Shown piece after piece: positions 8,889 to 18,897 of a stretch of 64,000 nucleotides of DNA; position 1 is the stretch's first letter; each line of letters begins with the position of its first letter. A program made the translations under genes and the position numbers. This stretch comes from an uncultured Clostridia bacterium. Its GTDB lineage: Bacteria > Bacillota > Clostridia > Oscillospirales > Acutalibacteraceae. Below the pieces are notes generated by a model that was not told where the DNA came from, ran no database searches, and saw only the letters and a list, made by a program, of their open reading frames with translations. The stretch spans positions 86,033 to 150,032 of the forward strand of contig CANQOP010000001.1 of the NCBI GenBank assembly GCA_947625485.1, in the 5' to 3' direction.

Positions 8889-10949
8889 ATGAAACAATGG
8901 ATAGTTTCAAAATTTGATAAGGACAAAGTACGGGAGTTTGAAACCAATTACGGACTCCCTGCGATTGTCGCATTGTTTCTTGTCGCGCGCGGTATAAATA
9001 CCGATGAAATGCTTCAGGAGTTTCTCTACGGAGACGGCGCTATTGACGACCCGTTCGAGATTAAAGATATGGACAGGGCGGCAGAGCGTGTGCACAGAGC
9101 AATTGATTCGGGTGAAAAAATCTGTATATACGGCGATTATGACGTTGACGGAATAACATCAACTGCGCTTTTATATTCTTATCTTAAAACCGTAGGCGCT
9201 GACGTCATCTACTATATACCTCACCGGGAAAACGAAGGCTACGGAATGAACAAGTCCGCAGTAGACGTTATTAAGGACAAAGGAGTAAATCTCATAATTA
9301 CCGTTGATAACGGCGTGTCAGCCGCAGATGAAATTGATTACGCGAAGTCACTCGGGATAGATACTGTCGTTACCGATCATCATATAGTACCCGAAAAACT
9401 GCCCAATGCCGTTGCCGTCGTTGATCCGCACAGACCCGACTGCGAAAGCCGTTTCAAAGAAATATCGGGAGTCGGGGTTACGTTTAAGCTTGTTATGGCG
9501 CTTGAGGGCGAATACTGCGACGTTGATATTATGCTGGACAACTATTCTGACCTGCTTTGCATTGGAGTTATCGGAGATGTAGTTAAAATTGCCGATGAAA
9601 ATCTCGTGTTCTTAAAGCGTGGTCTTCAAAGTATAAACAACAGTGACAGAGTAGGTATACAGGCTCTTATAAAGGAGATAGGCTTCGAAGATAAGTATAT
9701 TACGTCTATTGATATTTCTTTTGCTGTTATACCGAAAATGAACGCTGTCGGACGTATTGACTACTCCGATATTTGTGTTAAACTGCTCACCACCGAAGAC
9801 GAAACCGAGGCATCGGAAATCGCAAAAATACTTTGCGATAAAAATATAGAGCGAAAAAATTTAGAAAACGAAATATTAAGTGAAATTAATCAGAAAATTG
9901 TTGAGGACCGGTCTATTATCTGTGACAATATAATAGTTGTAGACGGCGACTACTGGGCAATAGGCGTAATCGGAATTGTTAGCAACAAAATAAAAAATAT
10001 TTACGGAAAGCCGTGCGTTGTTATTTCACGCTGTGGCGATAAAGCGCGCGGCTCGGGCAGAAGTGTCGAGGGCTTTGACCTATGGAAAGCCATAGAAAGC
10101 TGTTCCGATTTGCTTAACCATTTCGGCGGCCATCCGATGGCGGCAGGATTTGACATTAGCTCCGATAAAATTGACGAGTTTAGACAAAAAATAAACGCAT
10201 ACGCTGACTCGCTCGGAGAAATGCCTTTAGATACTCTCAAAATCGACTGTAAGCTTTCTCCCGAATTTATTGACGTAGAGCTCGCTAAAGACCTTTTAGG
10301 CTTAAAGTTCTACGGAGACAGAAATACTTATCCTGTTTTTCAGTTAAGTAATCTTCGTATTTTGAGAAAAGAGTCTGTTTCAAACGGCTCTCATACGCGT
10401 ATTTATCTTTCGCGCGGCTCGACGCGTATTTCAGCAATATACTTCGGTATGCCTTTCGATTCTTTCCCTTATAATGAGGGAGACACGGTAGATATTGCTG
10501 TTGAGCTTTTAGTGAACGTGTATCGCAATGTGGAGAGCCTTACAATTAAAATAATTGATATAAAGTTTTCCGATGTTGATAACGCCGAGCATATACACAG
10601 CCTTCGCCTGTACGAGAAATTTTGCAGGGGAAATGAGTTAACGCGCGAGCAGTTGCTTTCGATAATTCCCACCAAAACTGAATGTCGTCAGCTTATCATC
10701 TATCTTATGGGCGGTTCGATACCCGCTAATATTTCACTGCCTGTAATAGCCCGCAGACTCGGGGGAAATATGACCTGCGCGAAATTAAAGGTCGCGTTAG
10801 AGGCATTTAAGGAATTGGGAATAATCACATTATATGAGGATATACATAAAATTGAAATAAGGTCCTTAAACACATTTAGAAAGGTTAAGCTTGAGGACGC
10901 AAAAATATTTAAAAAGTTAGGGGAGGTGTTCAGAAATGGGAAAGTATGA
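8889..10949 (+). CDS. recJ: Single-stranded-DNA-specific exonuclease RecJ
   Basis: A 686-residue RecJ, a 5'-3' single-strand exonuclease used in RecF-pathway and mismatch repair. DHH-family metal-binding motifs are clear: YGDYDVDG near residue 82 and TDHH near residue 162. The DHHA1 part contains the GGHPMAAGF block near residue 415, followed by an OB-fold region. The gene follows recN by 14 bases with GAAGGT as ribosome-binding site. Its last 14 bases overlap the start of rel. Confidence 0.93.
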   Translation: MKQWIVSKFDKDKVREFETNYGLPAIVALFLVARGINTDEMLQEFLYGDGAIDDPFEIKDMDRAAERVHRAIDSGEKICIYGDYDVDGITSTALLYSYLKTVGADVIYYIPHRENEGYGMNKSAVDVIKDKGVNLIITVDNGVSAADEIDYAKSLGIDTVVTDHHIVPEKLPNAVAVVDPHRPDCESRFKEISGVGVTFKLVMALEGEYCDVDIMLDNYSDLLCIGVIGDVVKIADENLVFLKRGLQSINNSDRVGIQALIKEIGFEDKYITSIDISFAVIPKMNAVGRIDYSDICVKLLTTEDETEASEIAKILCDKNIERKNLENEILSEINQKIVEDRSIICDNIIVVDGDYWAIGVIGIVSNKIKNIYGKPCVVISRCGDKARGSGRSVEGFDLWKAIESCSDLLNHFGGHPMAAGFDISSDKIDEFRQKINAYADSLGEMPLDTLKIDCKLSPEFIDVELAKDLLGLKFYGDRNTYPVFQLSNLRILRKESVSNGSHTRIYLSRGSTRISAIYFGMPFDSFPYNEGDTVDIAVELLVNVYRNVESLTIKIIDIKFSDVDNAEHIHSLRLYEKFCRGNELTREQLLSIIPTKTECRQLIIYLMGGSIPANISLPVIARRLGGNMTCAKLKVALEAFKELGIITLYEDIHKIEIRSLNTFRKVKLEDAKIFKKLGEVFRNGKV

Positions 10950-13140
10950 GAATATAGCTCACTATCAGGATTTTGACGAACTTATGTCTATTCTCGAGAA
11001 GAGTAACAATAACTACGATTTGCGAAAAATTCAAAAGGCGTATTCTATTGCCGAAGAGGCTCACGGCGACCAGCGCCGTGTCTCTGGCGTACCTTACATT
11101 CTTCACCCAACGTCTGTTGCCTGTATAGTGGCTCAGTTCGGTATGGACACCGACAGCATAATTGCCGCCCTTCTCCACGACGTAGTGGAGGACACTCCTT
11201 ATTCGCTTGAATTTATTCGCAAGGAATTTGGAAAAGACATTGCAAATATAGTTGACGGAGTTACAAAAATATCCAAAATTAAACTCTATTCACGTGAGGA
11301 ACAGCAGGCGGAGAATGTCCGCAAAATGCTTATAGCTATGTCAAACGATATTCGTGTAATTATCGTTAAGCTTGCTGACCGCCTGCATAATATGCGCACG
11401 ATTGAGTGTATGCAGGAACAAAAACGCCGAGATAAATCACGCGAAAATATGGAGGTCTTCGCGCCGATTGCTCACCGCCTCGGTATGAAAGCCGTTAAGG
11501 AGGAGCTTGAGGACCTTTCTCTGCGCTATTTAGACCCAGTAGGCTACGGCGAAATAGAGTCCGCCCTTATGCTCCAGGAAAACGAGCGTGAAAAGTTTAT
11601 CGAGCGCAAGAAGAAAGAAATCCTCAAAGCGTCGAAGCTTCCTCACGGAAAAATCACTGTTTACGGGCGCGTAAAGAGTATAAACAGCATTTATAAGAAA
11701 ACTTATCTGCGCGGAAAGACTATCGACCAGATTTACGACGTTTTCGCCATGCGTATTCTTGTTGATACCGTTCAGGAATGTTACAATATGCTGGGTGTTA
11801 TCCACGATTTGTATAATCCTATTCCTAACCGATTTAAGGACTATATCTCTACCCCGAAGCCGAATATGTACCGCTCTCTGCATACTACCGTAATCGACAG
11901 TGACGGTATTCCGTTCGAGGTACAGATACGCACGTGGGAAATGCATCAGACGGCTGAAAACGGAATCGCGGCGCATTGGAAATATAAGCTCGGATTCACA
12001 AGAATTGTAAACAACAAAAAGGCGCGCGAGCTTGACGAAAATATCAACCGTATTAAAGATATTTTGCAGGCTCAGATTGACGCCGACGACTCGACGGATA
12101 TTATACGCAATATCCGTAACGACTTCGACCAGAACGAGGTCTACGTTTTCTCCCCAAAGGGCGATGTGTTCAGTCTCCCGAACGGCTCTACCGTTATTGA
12201 TTTAGCATATCTTATTCATACCGAGGTCGGTCATCATATGGTAGGCGCAAAGGTTGACCAGAGGATAGTTCCCATTGATTATAAGCTTAACACGGGAGAG
12301 ATCTGCGAAATTCTTACGCAAAAGGACAGTCACCCGAGGCGTGACTGGCTCGAAATATGCAAAACCTCCTCCGCGCGTTCAAAGATTCGCCAGTGGTTCA
12401 AGCGTGAAAAGCGTGACGAGAATATTGTTGAAGGAAAAATGATGCTTGAGCGCGAGCTTAAACGCAGTAATATTTCCCTGGCCGACGAGCAGCTCGAGGA
12501 GCTGTTGCAGTTTATGCTCAAGAAAAATAAGTTCAACACAGTTCAGGACCTCTACGCTTCCATTGGATACGGCGGTATTCAGCTTTGGAAGGTAATGCCA
12601 AGGATTCGCGAGGAATATACATTAAAATTTAAGCCAGAGGAAATCAAGCCCCTTATACGTCAGACTGCCCCCGCAAAACGCCGCCGCGTTACTTCAGGCG
12701 TTATTGTGGAGAATATGGAGGATTGTCTCATAAAATTCTCCCATTGCTGTAATCCTCTTCCGGGAGATGATATAATCGGCTATATTACCCGCGGCTTCGG
12801 CGTTTCTATCCATAAGCGAGATTGCCCGAATATTCCTAAGGATATTTCTGCCGCCGAGGAGCCTGAGCGTTATGTAAACGTTTTTTGGGAGAATAACGTT
12901 AATGACAGTTTTCAGTCCACGCTTGAAATGACCTGTACCGATCGCACGGGTCTTTTGGCGGACGTTACTATTGCACTCTCTTCAATGCGTATTTTTATCC
13001 ATACGCTCAACACACGTCAGATTGACAACGGTCAGGCGCTCATAACCGCAACGATTGACGTTGCAAACCGCGAGCATCTTGATACCGTCGTAAGGCGTTT
13101 GCAGTCAATACGAGATGTTATTTCTATAAAAAGGTTTTAA
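10936..13140 (+). CDS. rel: Bifunctional (p)ppGpp synthetase/hydrolase Rel
   Basis: A 734-residue long RSH protein that makes and degrades (p)ppGpp, the starvation alarmone. The HD hydrolase domain is intact (HDVVEDT near residue 81). The synthetase domain contains the EVQIRTWEMHQTAENGIAAHW block near residues 327-347. A TGS domain (VFSPKGDVFSLPNGSTVIDLAY, about residue 403) and a C-terminal ACT domain (about residues 655-730) follow. Intact hydrolase and synthetase motifs support true bifunctionality. The start lies inside recJ and is served by GGGGAGGTG. Confidence 0.95.
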   Translation: MGKYENIAHYQDFDELMSILEKSNNNYDLRKIQKAYSIAEEAHGDQRRVSGVPYILHPTSVACIVAQFGMDTDSIIAALLHDVVEDTPYSLEFIRKEFGKDIANIVDGVTKISKIKLYSREEQQAENVRKMLIAMSNDIRVIIVKLADRLHNMRTIECMQEQKRRDKSRENMEVFAPIAHRLGMKAVKEELEDLSLRYLDPVGYGEIESALMLQENEREKFIERKKKEILKASKLPHGKITVYGRVKSINSIYKKTYLRGKTIDQIYDVFAMRILVDTVQECYNMLGVIHDLYNPIPNRFKDYISTPKPNMYRSLHTTVIDSDGIPFEVQIRTWEMHQTAENGIAAHWKYKLGFTRIVNNKKARELDENINRIKDILQAQIDADDSTDIIRNIRNDFDQNEVYVFSPKGDVFSLPNGSTVIDLAYLIHTEVGHHMVGAKVDQRIVPIDYKLNTGEICEILTQKDSHPRRDWLEICKTSSARSKIRQWFKREKRDENIVEGKMMLERELKRSNISLADEQLEELLQFMLKKNKFNTVQDLYASIGYGGIQLWKVMPRIREEYTLKFKPEEIKPLIRQTAPAKRRRVTSGVIVENMEDCLIKFSHCCNPLPGDDIIGYITRGFGVSIHKRDCPNIPKDISAAEEPERYVNVFWENNVNDSFQSTLEMTCTDRTGLLADVTIALSSMRIFIHTLNTRQIDNGQALITATIDVANREHLDTVVRRLQSIRDVISIKRF

Positions 13141-13204
13141 CATATAATTGTAGAGAATGCGGTTTTCTCTTACTATCATATAGACAGCAAAAGAAAGGAA
13201 AAAA

Positions 13205-13657
13205 ATGAGAGTAGTTTTACAGCTTGTATCAGAATGCAGTGTAAAAATAGACGGAAAAACGACAGCAGAGATAGGAAAGGGCTTTCTTCTTCTGCTCGGA
13301 GTTAAAAACGGCGACACCGAACAGGACGCCGTAAAGCTTGCCAAGAAAATTTCGGGTTTAAGAATTTTTAACGACGAAAACGATAAAATGAATCTGTCAC
13401 TGTCCGATGTGGGAGGCTCTGTTCTGGTTGTATCCAATTTTACGCTTTATGCCGACTGCTCTCACGGCAGACGTCCGAGCTTTATAAACGCCGCTCGTCC
13501 CGAGGTTTCAAACCCGCTTTATGAATTTTTTTGCAAAAATCTGAGGGAAAACGGTATCGAGAACGTTCAGACGGGAGAATTCGGCGCGGATATGAAGGTG
13601 AGCCTTCTCAACGACGGACCGGTAACGCTCGTTATTAATTCGGAGGATTTGAAATGA
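13205..13657 (+). CDS. dtd: D-aminoacyl-tRNA deacylase
   Basis: A 150-residue Dtd, which hydrolyses D-aminoacyl-tRNAs (and glycyl-tRNA-Ala) to keep D-amino acids out of proteins. The conserved SNFTLYADCSHGRRPSF block lies near residues 76-92, and the C-terminal GPVT gly-cisPro motif near residue 139 enforces chiral specificity. The gene is 64 bases downstream of rel, as in Bacillus, and overlaps the next gene by four bases (ATGA). Confidence 0.94.
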   Translation: MRVVLQLVSECSVKIDGKTTAEIGKGFLLLLGVKNGDTEQDAVKLAKKISGLRIFNDENDKMNLSLSDVGGSVLVVSNFTLYADCSHGRRPSFINAARPEVSNPLYEFFCKNLRENGIENVQTGEFGADMKVSLLNDGPVTLVINSEDLK

Positions 13658-14286
13658 TTAATATAAAAATTTTTAACGTTACTGTGCTGATGACCAACTG
13701 CTATCTTCTTACGGACGCCGACACAGGAGATATGGCTGTAGTAGACCCGGGCGCAAGGAACGAAAAGCTGATTTCCGCTGTAAACAGTGCCGAAGGCGAG
13801 TTAAAGTACGTCATTCTCACTCACGGACATTATGACCATATCGGGTACGCAAAACAGCTCGCAGACCTTTACGGAGCGAAAATCGTATGCGGTCGCAAAT
13901 CGAACGAATTTTTTCAAAATAACATTCTCAATCATTCCGCGTTTCACGAAGACTTCGAGAATATAAAGCCTTTTTCGGGTGATTTGCTCCTATATGACGG
14001 CGATAAATTCAAGCTCGGCAACACAGAGATTACCTATATTTCAACTCCCGGGCATACTGTTGATTCAGGATGTTATATTTTTGATAACAATATTATAGCG
14101 GGCGATACGCTCTTCTGCGAAAGCTACGGAAGAACAGATTTACCAACAGGCAGCGACTCGGATATGATAAACTCCATAAAACGACTCAAAAGTATTGAAG
14201 GTGACTATAACGTTCTGCCGGGTCACGGACTTGTTTCTACCCTCGACCACGAGCGCAGATATAACCCTCTTATGAGGAGAGTATAA
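13654..14286 (+). CDS. MBL-fold metallo-hydrolase (YqgX/glyoxalase II-like)
   Basis: A 210-residue metallo-beta-lactamase-fold protein. The zinc motif THGHYDHIG (about residues 55-63), a later HTVDSGC histidine near residue 132, the AGDTLF aspartate near residue 150 and PGHG near the C-terminus complete the usual dinuclear metal site. It resembles the YqgX/GloB-like family; such proteins hydrolyse thioesters, but the substrate here cannot be deduced. The start overlaps dtd and the stop abuts hemZ, so it is translated in step with both. Confidence 0.85.
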   Translation: MINIKIFNVTVLMTNCYLLTDADTGDMAVVDPGARNEKLISAVNSAEGELKYVILTHGHYDHIGYAKQLADLYGAKIVCGRKSNEFFQNNILNHSAFHEDFENIKPFSGDLLLYDGDKFKLGNTEITYISTPGHTVDSGCYIFDNNIIAGDTLFCESYGRTDLPTGSDSDMINSIKRLKSIEGDYNVLPGHGLVSTLDHERRYNPLMRRV

Positions 14287-15729
14287 ATGAATTTATATAT
14301 TAACAACCATGCTTTCCACTACGAACTTGAAAACCTTACAAGGCTTTTCTTCCCGAATGAAAAGATAAACGTTATCAAGGACAGCAAAGCCTGTGAGCCG
14401 CCCTACATAATAACCGCTGTTTCGGATAAATTAGAAGTTGAGGTCGCTATTGGACAGTTCAGCCGTTTTTCCGAATCGTGCCTCTCCGGCGACACGGAAA
14501 ACGAGAGAAAGCTTTGCGAACTGCTCTACAAAATTCTATGTGATTTTACGGGAGTAACACCGCCTTGGGGTATGATTACAGGCGTTCGCCCCGTAAAGCT
14601 TTACCGTCGCGTGCTTGAAAGCGAGGGTCAGAAAAACGCAGATAAGTACTTTACGGACAAGCTTTTTGTGAGCCGTGAAAAACTTAATCTTGTAAAGAAA
14701 ACCGAAGTATACGAAAAAAATATTATAAATCTGTCTGCGGACGATTCATTCAGCCTTTACATTTCAGTACCGTTCTGTCCGTCCCGCTGTCACTACTGTT
14801 CGTTCGTTCAGTCCTCCACGGAGCGTTCGGGACACCTGATTGCCCCTTATGTTGACCTTTTATGTAAAGAAATCGAATATACCGCGAAAATTGCCTACGA
14901 CTTGGGGTTGCGCCTGAGCACGGTTTATATGGGCGGCGGTACTCCTACAACGCTCAGTGCCGAACAGCTGGACCGCGTTCTTTCTACGGTTAACAACAGT
15001 TTTGATGTTTCGTCTCTTAAAGAATTAACGGTTGAAGCCGGACGTCCCGATACTATTACAGAGGAAAAGTTAATTTCTCTGAAAGAAAATAACGTTCAAA
15101 GAATTTCTATAAATCCTCAAACGTTGAACGACTCAGTGCTCGAAAAAATCGGAAGACGCCACACTGCTCGGCAGACCATAGACGCATATTACCTTGCACG
15201 AAAAGTAAGTTTTGACAGCGTTAATATGGATTTGATTGCGGGTCTGCCTACGGATACTGCAGACAGCTTTATTTCAACCCTCGACCGCATATGTGAGCTT
15301 TCCCCCGAGTGCGTTACCGTTCATACACTGTCTTTAAAGCGCAGTTCAACCCTCACGCAGGACGGCTCGTTTATTAACCGTGACGACGCTAAAAGAGCCT
15401 CCCGAATGCTTGATTACGCGGGAGAGAAACTGCTTAGTGAGGAATATATTCCGTATTATCTTTACCGCCAGAGCCGTATGGTAGGGAATCTTGAGAATAC
15501 AGGCTGGTCGAAAAAAGGCTATGAATGTCTGTATAATATCTATGTAATGGATGAAACGCACACCATTCTCGGATGCGGTGCGGGTGCTGTGACAAAGCTT
15601 AAAAAGCCCCGTGACACCTTTCTCAAGCGTATATTTAATTTTAAATATCCATATGAATATATAGACAGGTACGACCGGCAGCTTGAGCGAAAGAAAGAGA
15701 TATATTCATTTTACAAAAATTGGACGTAA
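14287..15729 (+). CDS. hemZ: HemZ-type radical SAM coproporphyrinogen dehydrogenase-like protein
   Basis: A 480-residue radical SAM protein. The [4Fe-4S]-binding cysteines are C164, C168 and C171 in FCPSRCHYCSF, followed by the YMGGGTPT glycine-rich SAM motif near residue 216. An N-terminal extension of about 150 residues before the radical SAM core is typical of HemZ. The family acts, or is proposed to act, in oxygen-independent coproporphyrinogen III conversion in heme synthesis, although several HemN relatives do other chemistry. No other heme genes are nearby. The gene order dtd-MBL-hemZ is common in Clostridia. Confidence 0.85.
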   Translation: MNLYINNHAFHYELENLTRLFFPNEKINVIKDSKACEPPYIITAVSDKLEVEVAIGQFSRFSESCLSGDTENERKLCELLYKILCDFTGVTPPWGMITGVRPVKLYRRVLESEGQKNADKYFTDKLFVSREKLNLVKKTEVYEKNIINLSADDSFSLYISVPFCPSRCHYCSFVQSSTERSGHLIAPYVDLLCKEIEYTAKIAYDLGLRLSTVYMGGGTPTTLSAEQLDRVLSTVNNSFDVSSLKELTVEAGRPDTITEEKLISLKENNVQRISINPQTLNDSVLEKIGRRHTARQTIDAYYLARKVSFDSVNMDLIAGLPTDTADSFISTLDRICELSPECVTVHTLSLKRSSTLTQDGSFINRDDAKRASRMLDYAGEKLLSEEYIPYYLYRQSRMVGNLENTGWSKKGYECLYNIYVMDETHTILGCGAGAVTKLKKPRDTFLKRIFNFKYPYEYIDRYDRQLERKKEIYSFYKNWT

Positions 15730-15732
15730 TAA

Positions 15733-15761
15733 TTGAAAAATCTAAAGCTTAGTGCTATAAT
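15733..15761 (+). promoter_or_regulatory. Sigma-A promoter, extended -10
   Basis: TTGAAA (15733-15738), a 17-base spacer, then TATAAT (15756-15761) preceded by TGC, which makes an extended -10. The predicted start is near 15768, 26 bases before the zinc-ribbon gene. It would begin the transcript carrying the zinc-ribbon gene and probably spoVB-mazG. Confidence 0.75.
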
Positions 15762-15793
15762 GTACCTAAATTTTTTTGAAGGGAAGTTTTTTG

Positions 15794-16210
15794 ATGGCTA
15801 TATTTGACGATGTAGTAGTAAATGCAAAATCCGCAGCGGCTGCTGTTTCCAAGAAAGCAGGCGCGTTTTATGATTTGTCCAAGCTGCGCATTTCCGCGGC
15901 AGGACTGAGAGGAGAGCTAAATAAGAAATACACGGCGCTCGGCGAGTCTGTATATAATAACGACCCCGAATCCACCGTAGACGCTATTAAGGCTGAAATC
16001 GCTGACATTAAGCATAATATCGCTGATATTGAGAAAATTATCGCGTCTGTAAGCAATACGACTTTCTGTCCTTCCTGCGGCGAAAAGCTGCCTAAATCTG
16101 CTCATTTCTGCCCGACCTGCGGAAGTCCCGTTTCAAAGGTCTCAAACGAGCCTGAGAGCGTAACTGACGCAGATGACCCTGTAAGTACGACTTCGCCTGA
16201 TGAAGCTTAG
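15794..16210 (+). CDS. Zinc-ribbon protein with helical N-terminus
   Basis: A 138-residue cytoplasmic protein that I do not recognise by name. The N-terminal 90 residues look helical (alternating charged and alanine-rich segments). A two-knuckle zinc ribbon follows, CPSCG then CPTCG about 15 residues later (around residues 92-112), and the protein ends in an acidic Ser/Thr/Asp-rich tail. Clostridial genomes carry many such proteins of unknown role. ATG 15794 is chosen because GAAGGGA (15778-15784) precedes it; an in-frame TTG at 15776 overlaps that site and is rejected. Confidence 0.75.
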   Translation: MAIFDDVVVNAKSAAAAVSKKAGAFYDLSKLRISAAGLRGELNKKYTALGESVYNNDPESTVDAIKAEIADIKHNIADIEKIIASVSNTTFCPSCGEKLPKSAHFCPTCGSPVSKVSNEPESVTDADDPVSTTSPDEA

Positions 16211-16230
16211 GAGTAGTAGGGTGATTTTTG

Positions 16231-18048
16231 GTGTCAAAAAAATATAATGCAATAGAAACCGCAAAGTCAAACGCGTCGCAAACCTTTCTTAAAGGCGCGG
16301 CGATAATGACTTTCAGTATGATTGTTGTAAAGATTTTTGGATTTATCGATAAAATTCTTATCAGTAATCTTTATTCCTATTTCGGAGATACATACGCCGC
16401 AATCGGAACGGGTCTCTACAACAACGCTTATGAAATGTATATCCCGCTGTTTACAATAGCGACCGCAGGGTTTCCTATCGCAATTTCGAGACTTATTTCC
16501 GAGAGTATCTCGCAAAAGAGGTATAACGATGTAAAACAGATATATAAAGTATCCATACCATTCTTTACGGCAACAGGTACGGTGTGCTTTCTTATAATGT
16601 TTTTCAGCAGTTTCTTCTATATTCACATAATTAACTCTCCGTACTCGCTGTACGCAATGCTTATGCTCTCGCCGTCCATACTGTTCGGCTGTCTCGTTTC
16701 TATCTATCGTGGATATTTTGAGGGACAGCGAAATATGTTCCCGACCGCGATTTCGGAAATTATCGAGGCTGGCTCCAAGCTGATTTTCGGTCTTGTTATA
16801 GCGTACATTATTATGAGGCTCGGCGGGGACAGCTATCAATCGACAGGAACGGTGTTCGGTCTCACATTCTCTGGCAAAAATGCCGAGCTTGAGGCTATGT
16901 ATACCATAATTTCCTTTTCGGTAGCGGGAGCTATTTCGGGTATACTTTTAGGCAGTATTGTGTCGTTTTTGTTTATGCTTCTGCGCTATAAGATAGGCGG
17001 CGATGGAATCCCCGAAGAATATTACAAAAACTCCGTTGAGGCTCGCACTAAAAGGGAAACCTTCGTAAGAATGTTTAAGACCGCTATTCCTATCGGACTT
17101 ACCGCACTCGTTATGAATATAGGCACTCTTATAGACGGCGCAGTTATTCAGAACGTCCTGCACGGTATCGCAATCAGTGACGGCAAGGAACTCGTAAATC
17201 AGTATAAAGCTATGGGAGTTGACCTCTCGAAACAGCTTTCCGATAAGGTGGATAAAATTACTATCCACACCGCTCTCTGGGGTTGCTACGGCGCGGCATT
17301 GCCGCTTATGCAGCTTGTAACAGCCGTAACTCAGGCTTTCGGTACATCCGCTATGCCTAATGTTGCGAGCGCGTGGACGAAAGGCGATAAGAAAGAGCTT
17401 AAGTCTTCTATCGAGACGGTTTTAAGGCTTACCATGCTGTTTACTCTGCCCGCGGGTCTCGGCCTTACCGCCCTCGCAGAGCCGATTATGGATATAGTTT
17501 ATGCAAGTAATACTCAGGTTGTTATCGGTGCTCAGGTGCTCAAGGTAATGGGATTTGCATCTATTGTTATCGCGTGCGTAACTCCTCTGTGCTCAATGCT
17601 TCAGGGAATAGGCAGGGTAGATTTGCCGCTCAAGATATATACTGCGGGCATTACCCTCAAGGTTGCCACGACTTGGCTATTTGTTCGGATTGTATCCATA
17701 AACATTCAGGGCGCGTCCGTAGGCTCGCTTATAGCGTACAGCTTTATGCTTGTTGTCGCTATGTATATGCTCGTGAAACATTCGGGTATAATGCCCGATT
17801 TTATGTCAACAGTAGTAAAGCCGCTTGTTTCCGCTATCTGCTGCGCCTTGACTGCATATTTCTCTTATAAGTTATATACAGGTTTTATGCCCGATATACT
17901 GGCGACTGTTGCGGCGGTAACGTCGGCGGCGATAATTTATATTACAGTTTTGTTACTATTAAAGACTTTTACCCGAAATGAGCTGAGGTTTCTCCCTAAA
18001 GGTGAAAAAATTGTAACTATACTTGAAAAATATCATTTAATAGGGTAA
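16231..18048 (+). CDS. SpoVB/YabM-like MOP-family lipid or polysaccharide flippase
   Basis: A roughly 605-residue integral membrane protein with about 14 hydrophobic segments, of the MOP superfamily (MurJ/Wzx/SpoVB group). The N-terminal FLKGAAIMTFSMIVVKIFGF segment and the later GCLVSIYRGYFEGQRNM motif are typical of SpoVB-like proteins. They move lipid-linked sugar precursors across the membrane, in SpoVB for spore cortex. It is followed by mazG, rqcP, yabP, yabQ and divIC, the same order as yabM-yabN-yabO-yabP-yabQ-divIC in Bacillus. GTG 16231 is preferred over an in-frame TTG three bases earlier because of spacing from AGGGTGAT. Substrate unproven. Confidence 0.85.
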   Translation: MSKKYNAIETAKSNASQTFLKGAAIMTFSMIVVKIFGFIDKILISNLYSYFGDTYAAIGTGLYNNAYEMYIPLFTIATAGFPIAISRLISESISQKRYNDVKQIYKVSIPFFTATGTVCFLIMFFSSFFYIHIINSPYSLYAMLMLSPSILFGCLVSIYRGYFEGQRNMFPTAISEIIEAGSKLIFGLVIAYIIMRLGGDSYQSTGTVFGLTFSGKNAELEAMYTIISFSVAGAISGILLGSIVSFLFMLLRYKIGGDGIPEEYYKNSVEARTKRETFVRMFKTAIPIGLTALVMNIGTLIDGAVIQNVLHGIAISDGKELVNQYKAMGVDLSKQLSDKVDKITIHTALWGCYGAALPLMQLVTAVTQAFGTSAMPNVASAWTKGDKKELKSSIETVLRLTMLFTLPAGLGLTALAEPIMDIVYASNTQVVIGAQVLKVMGFASIVIACVTPLCSMLQGIGRVDLPLKIYTAGITLKVATTWLFVRIVSINIQGASVGSLIAYSFMLVVAMYMLVKHSGIMPDFMSTVVKPLVSAICCALTAYFSYKLYTGFMPDILATVAAVTSAAIIYITVLLLLKTFTRNELRFLPKGEKIVTILEKYHLIG

Positions 18049-18090
18049 AATACTTTTGGTTTAGTTTATTACATCGCGTGAGGTGAGAAT

Positions 18091-18876
18091 GTGAATTTTA
18101 CTGAGAAGAAAAGTTATGATTTTAACGATTTAGTTGAAATTATGAAGTTTCTCAGAGCCCCGGACGGATGTCCTTGGGATAAGGTACAGACTCACGACTC
18201 AATTCGGAGCAATTTTATCGAGGAGACCTATGAAGTCATAGAGGCGATTGATACTAAGGACAGCGAGCTTCTTAAAGAAGAACTGGGAGATGTTCTTTTG
18301 CAGGTTGTATTTCACGCCGAGATGTCTTCCGAGGAAAATGAATTTGATATTAACGATGTTATAAACGGGATCTGCAAAAAGCTTGTTGTTCGCCACCCTC
18401 ACGTTTTTGGCGACGTAAAGGCTGAGAACAGTCAAGAGGCTCTTAAAAGCTGGGACGACGTTAAAATGCAGACCAAGGCACAAAAAAAGCAGTCCGAGGC
18501 TATGGAAAGCGTTTCAAAGGCTCTTCCGTCGCTTATGCGTGCCGCTAAAATTCAGCAAAAAGCTGCTAAGGTAGGTTTTGACTGGGACAACGTTAAAGGA
18601 CCGCTCGACAAGATTGTTGAAGAAACGAATGAGCTTAAAGACGCTGTTAAAAGCGGTGATACTAAGAATCAGGCTGAGGAGTTGGGCGATTTGCTTTTCT
18701 CAGTTGTTAATGTCTCCAGATTTCTGGGGATTGATTCCGAAAAAGCTTTATATGACGCGTGCGATAAGTTTACCGACCGTTTCCGTGCTCTCGAAAAGCT
18801 CGCGTGCGAGAGAGGAATAGATGTGAAAACGGCTTCACTATCCGAACTCGATTCCCTTTGGGATGAAGTTAAATAA
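18091..18876 (+). CDS. mazG: Nucleoside triphosphate pyrophosphohydrolase MazG
   Basis: A 261-residue protein with two MazG domains, each bearing the metal-binding EExxE-type helix: FIEETYEVIEAID with EELGD near residues 44-71, and IVEETNELKDAV with EELGD near residues 175-200. MazG hydrolyses NTPs and dNTPs to the monophosphates, cleaning the pool and tempering ppGpp-linked responses. It starts at GTG 18091 behind AGGTGAG. It lacks the N-terminal tetrapyrrole methylase domain found in the fused YabN of Bacillus. Confidence 0.93.
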   Translation: MNFTEKKSYDFNDLVEIMKFLRAPDGCPWDKVQTHDSIRSNFIEETYEVIEAIDTKDSELLKEELGDVLLQVVFHAEMSSEENEFDINDVINGICKKLVVRHPHVFGDVKAENSQEALKSWDDVKMQTKAQKKQSEAMESVSKALPSLMRAAKIQQKAAKVGFDWDNVKGPLDKIVEETNELKDAVKSGDTKNQAEELGDLLFSVVNVSRFLGIDSEKALYDACDKFTDRFRALEKLACERGIDVKTASLSELDSLWDEVK

Positions 18877-18897
18877 AAAATTTTGGAGGAATAATTT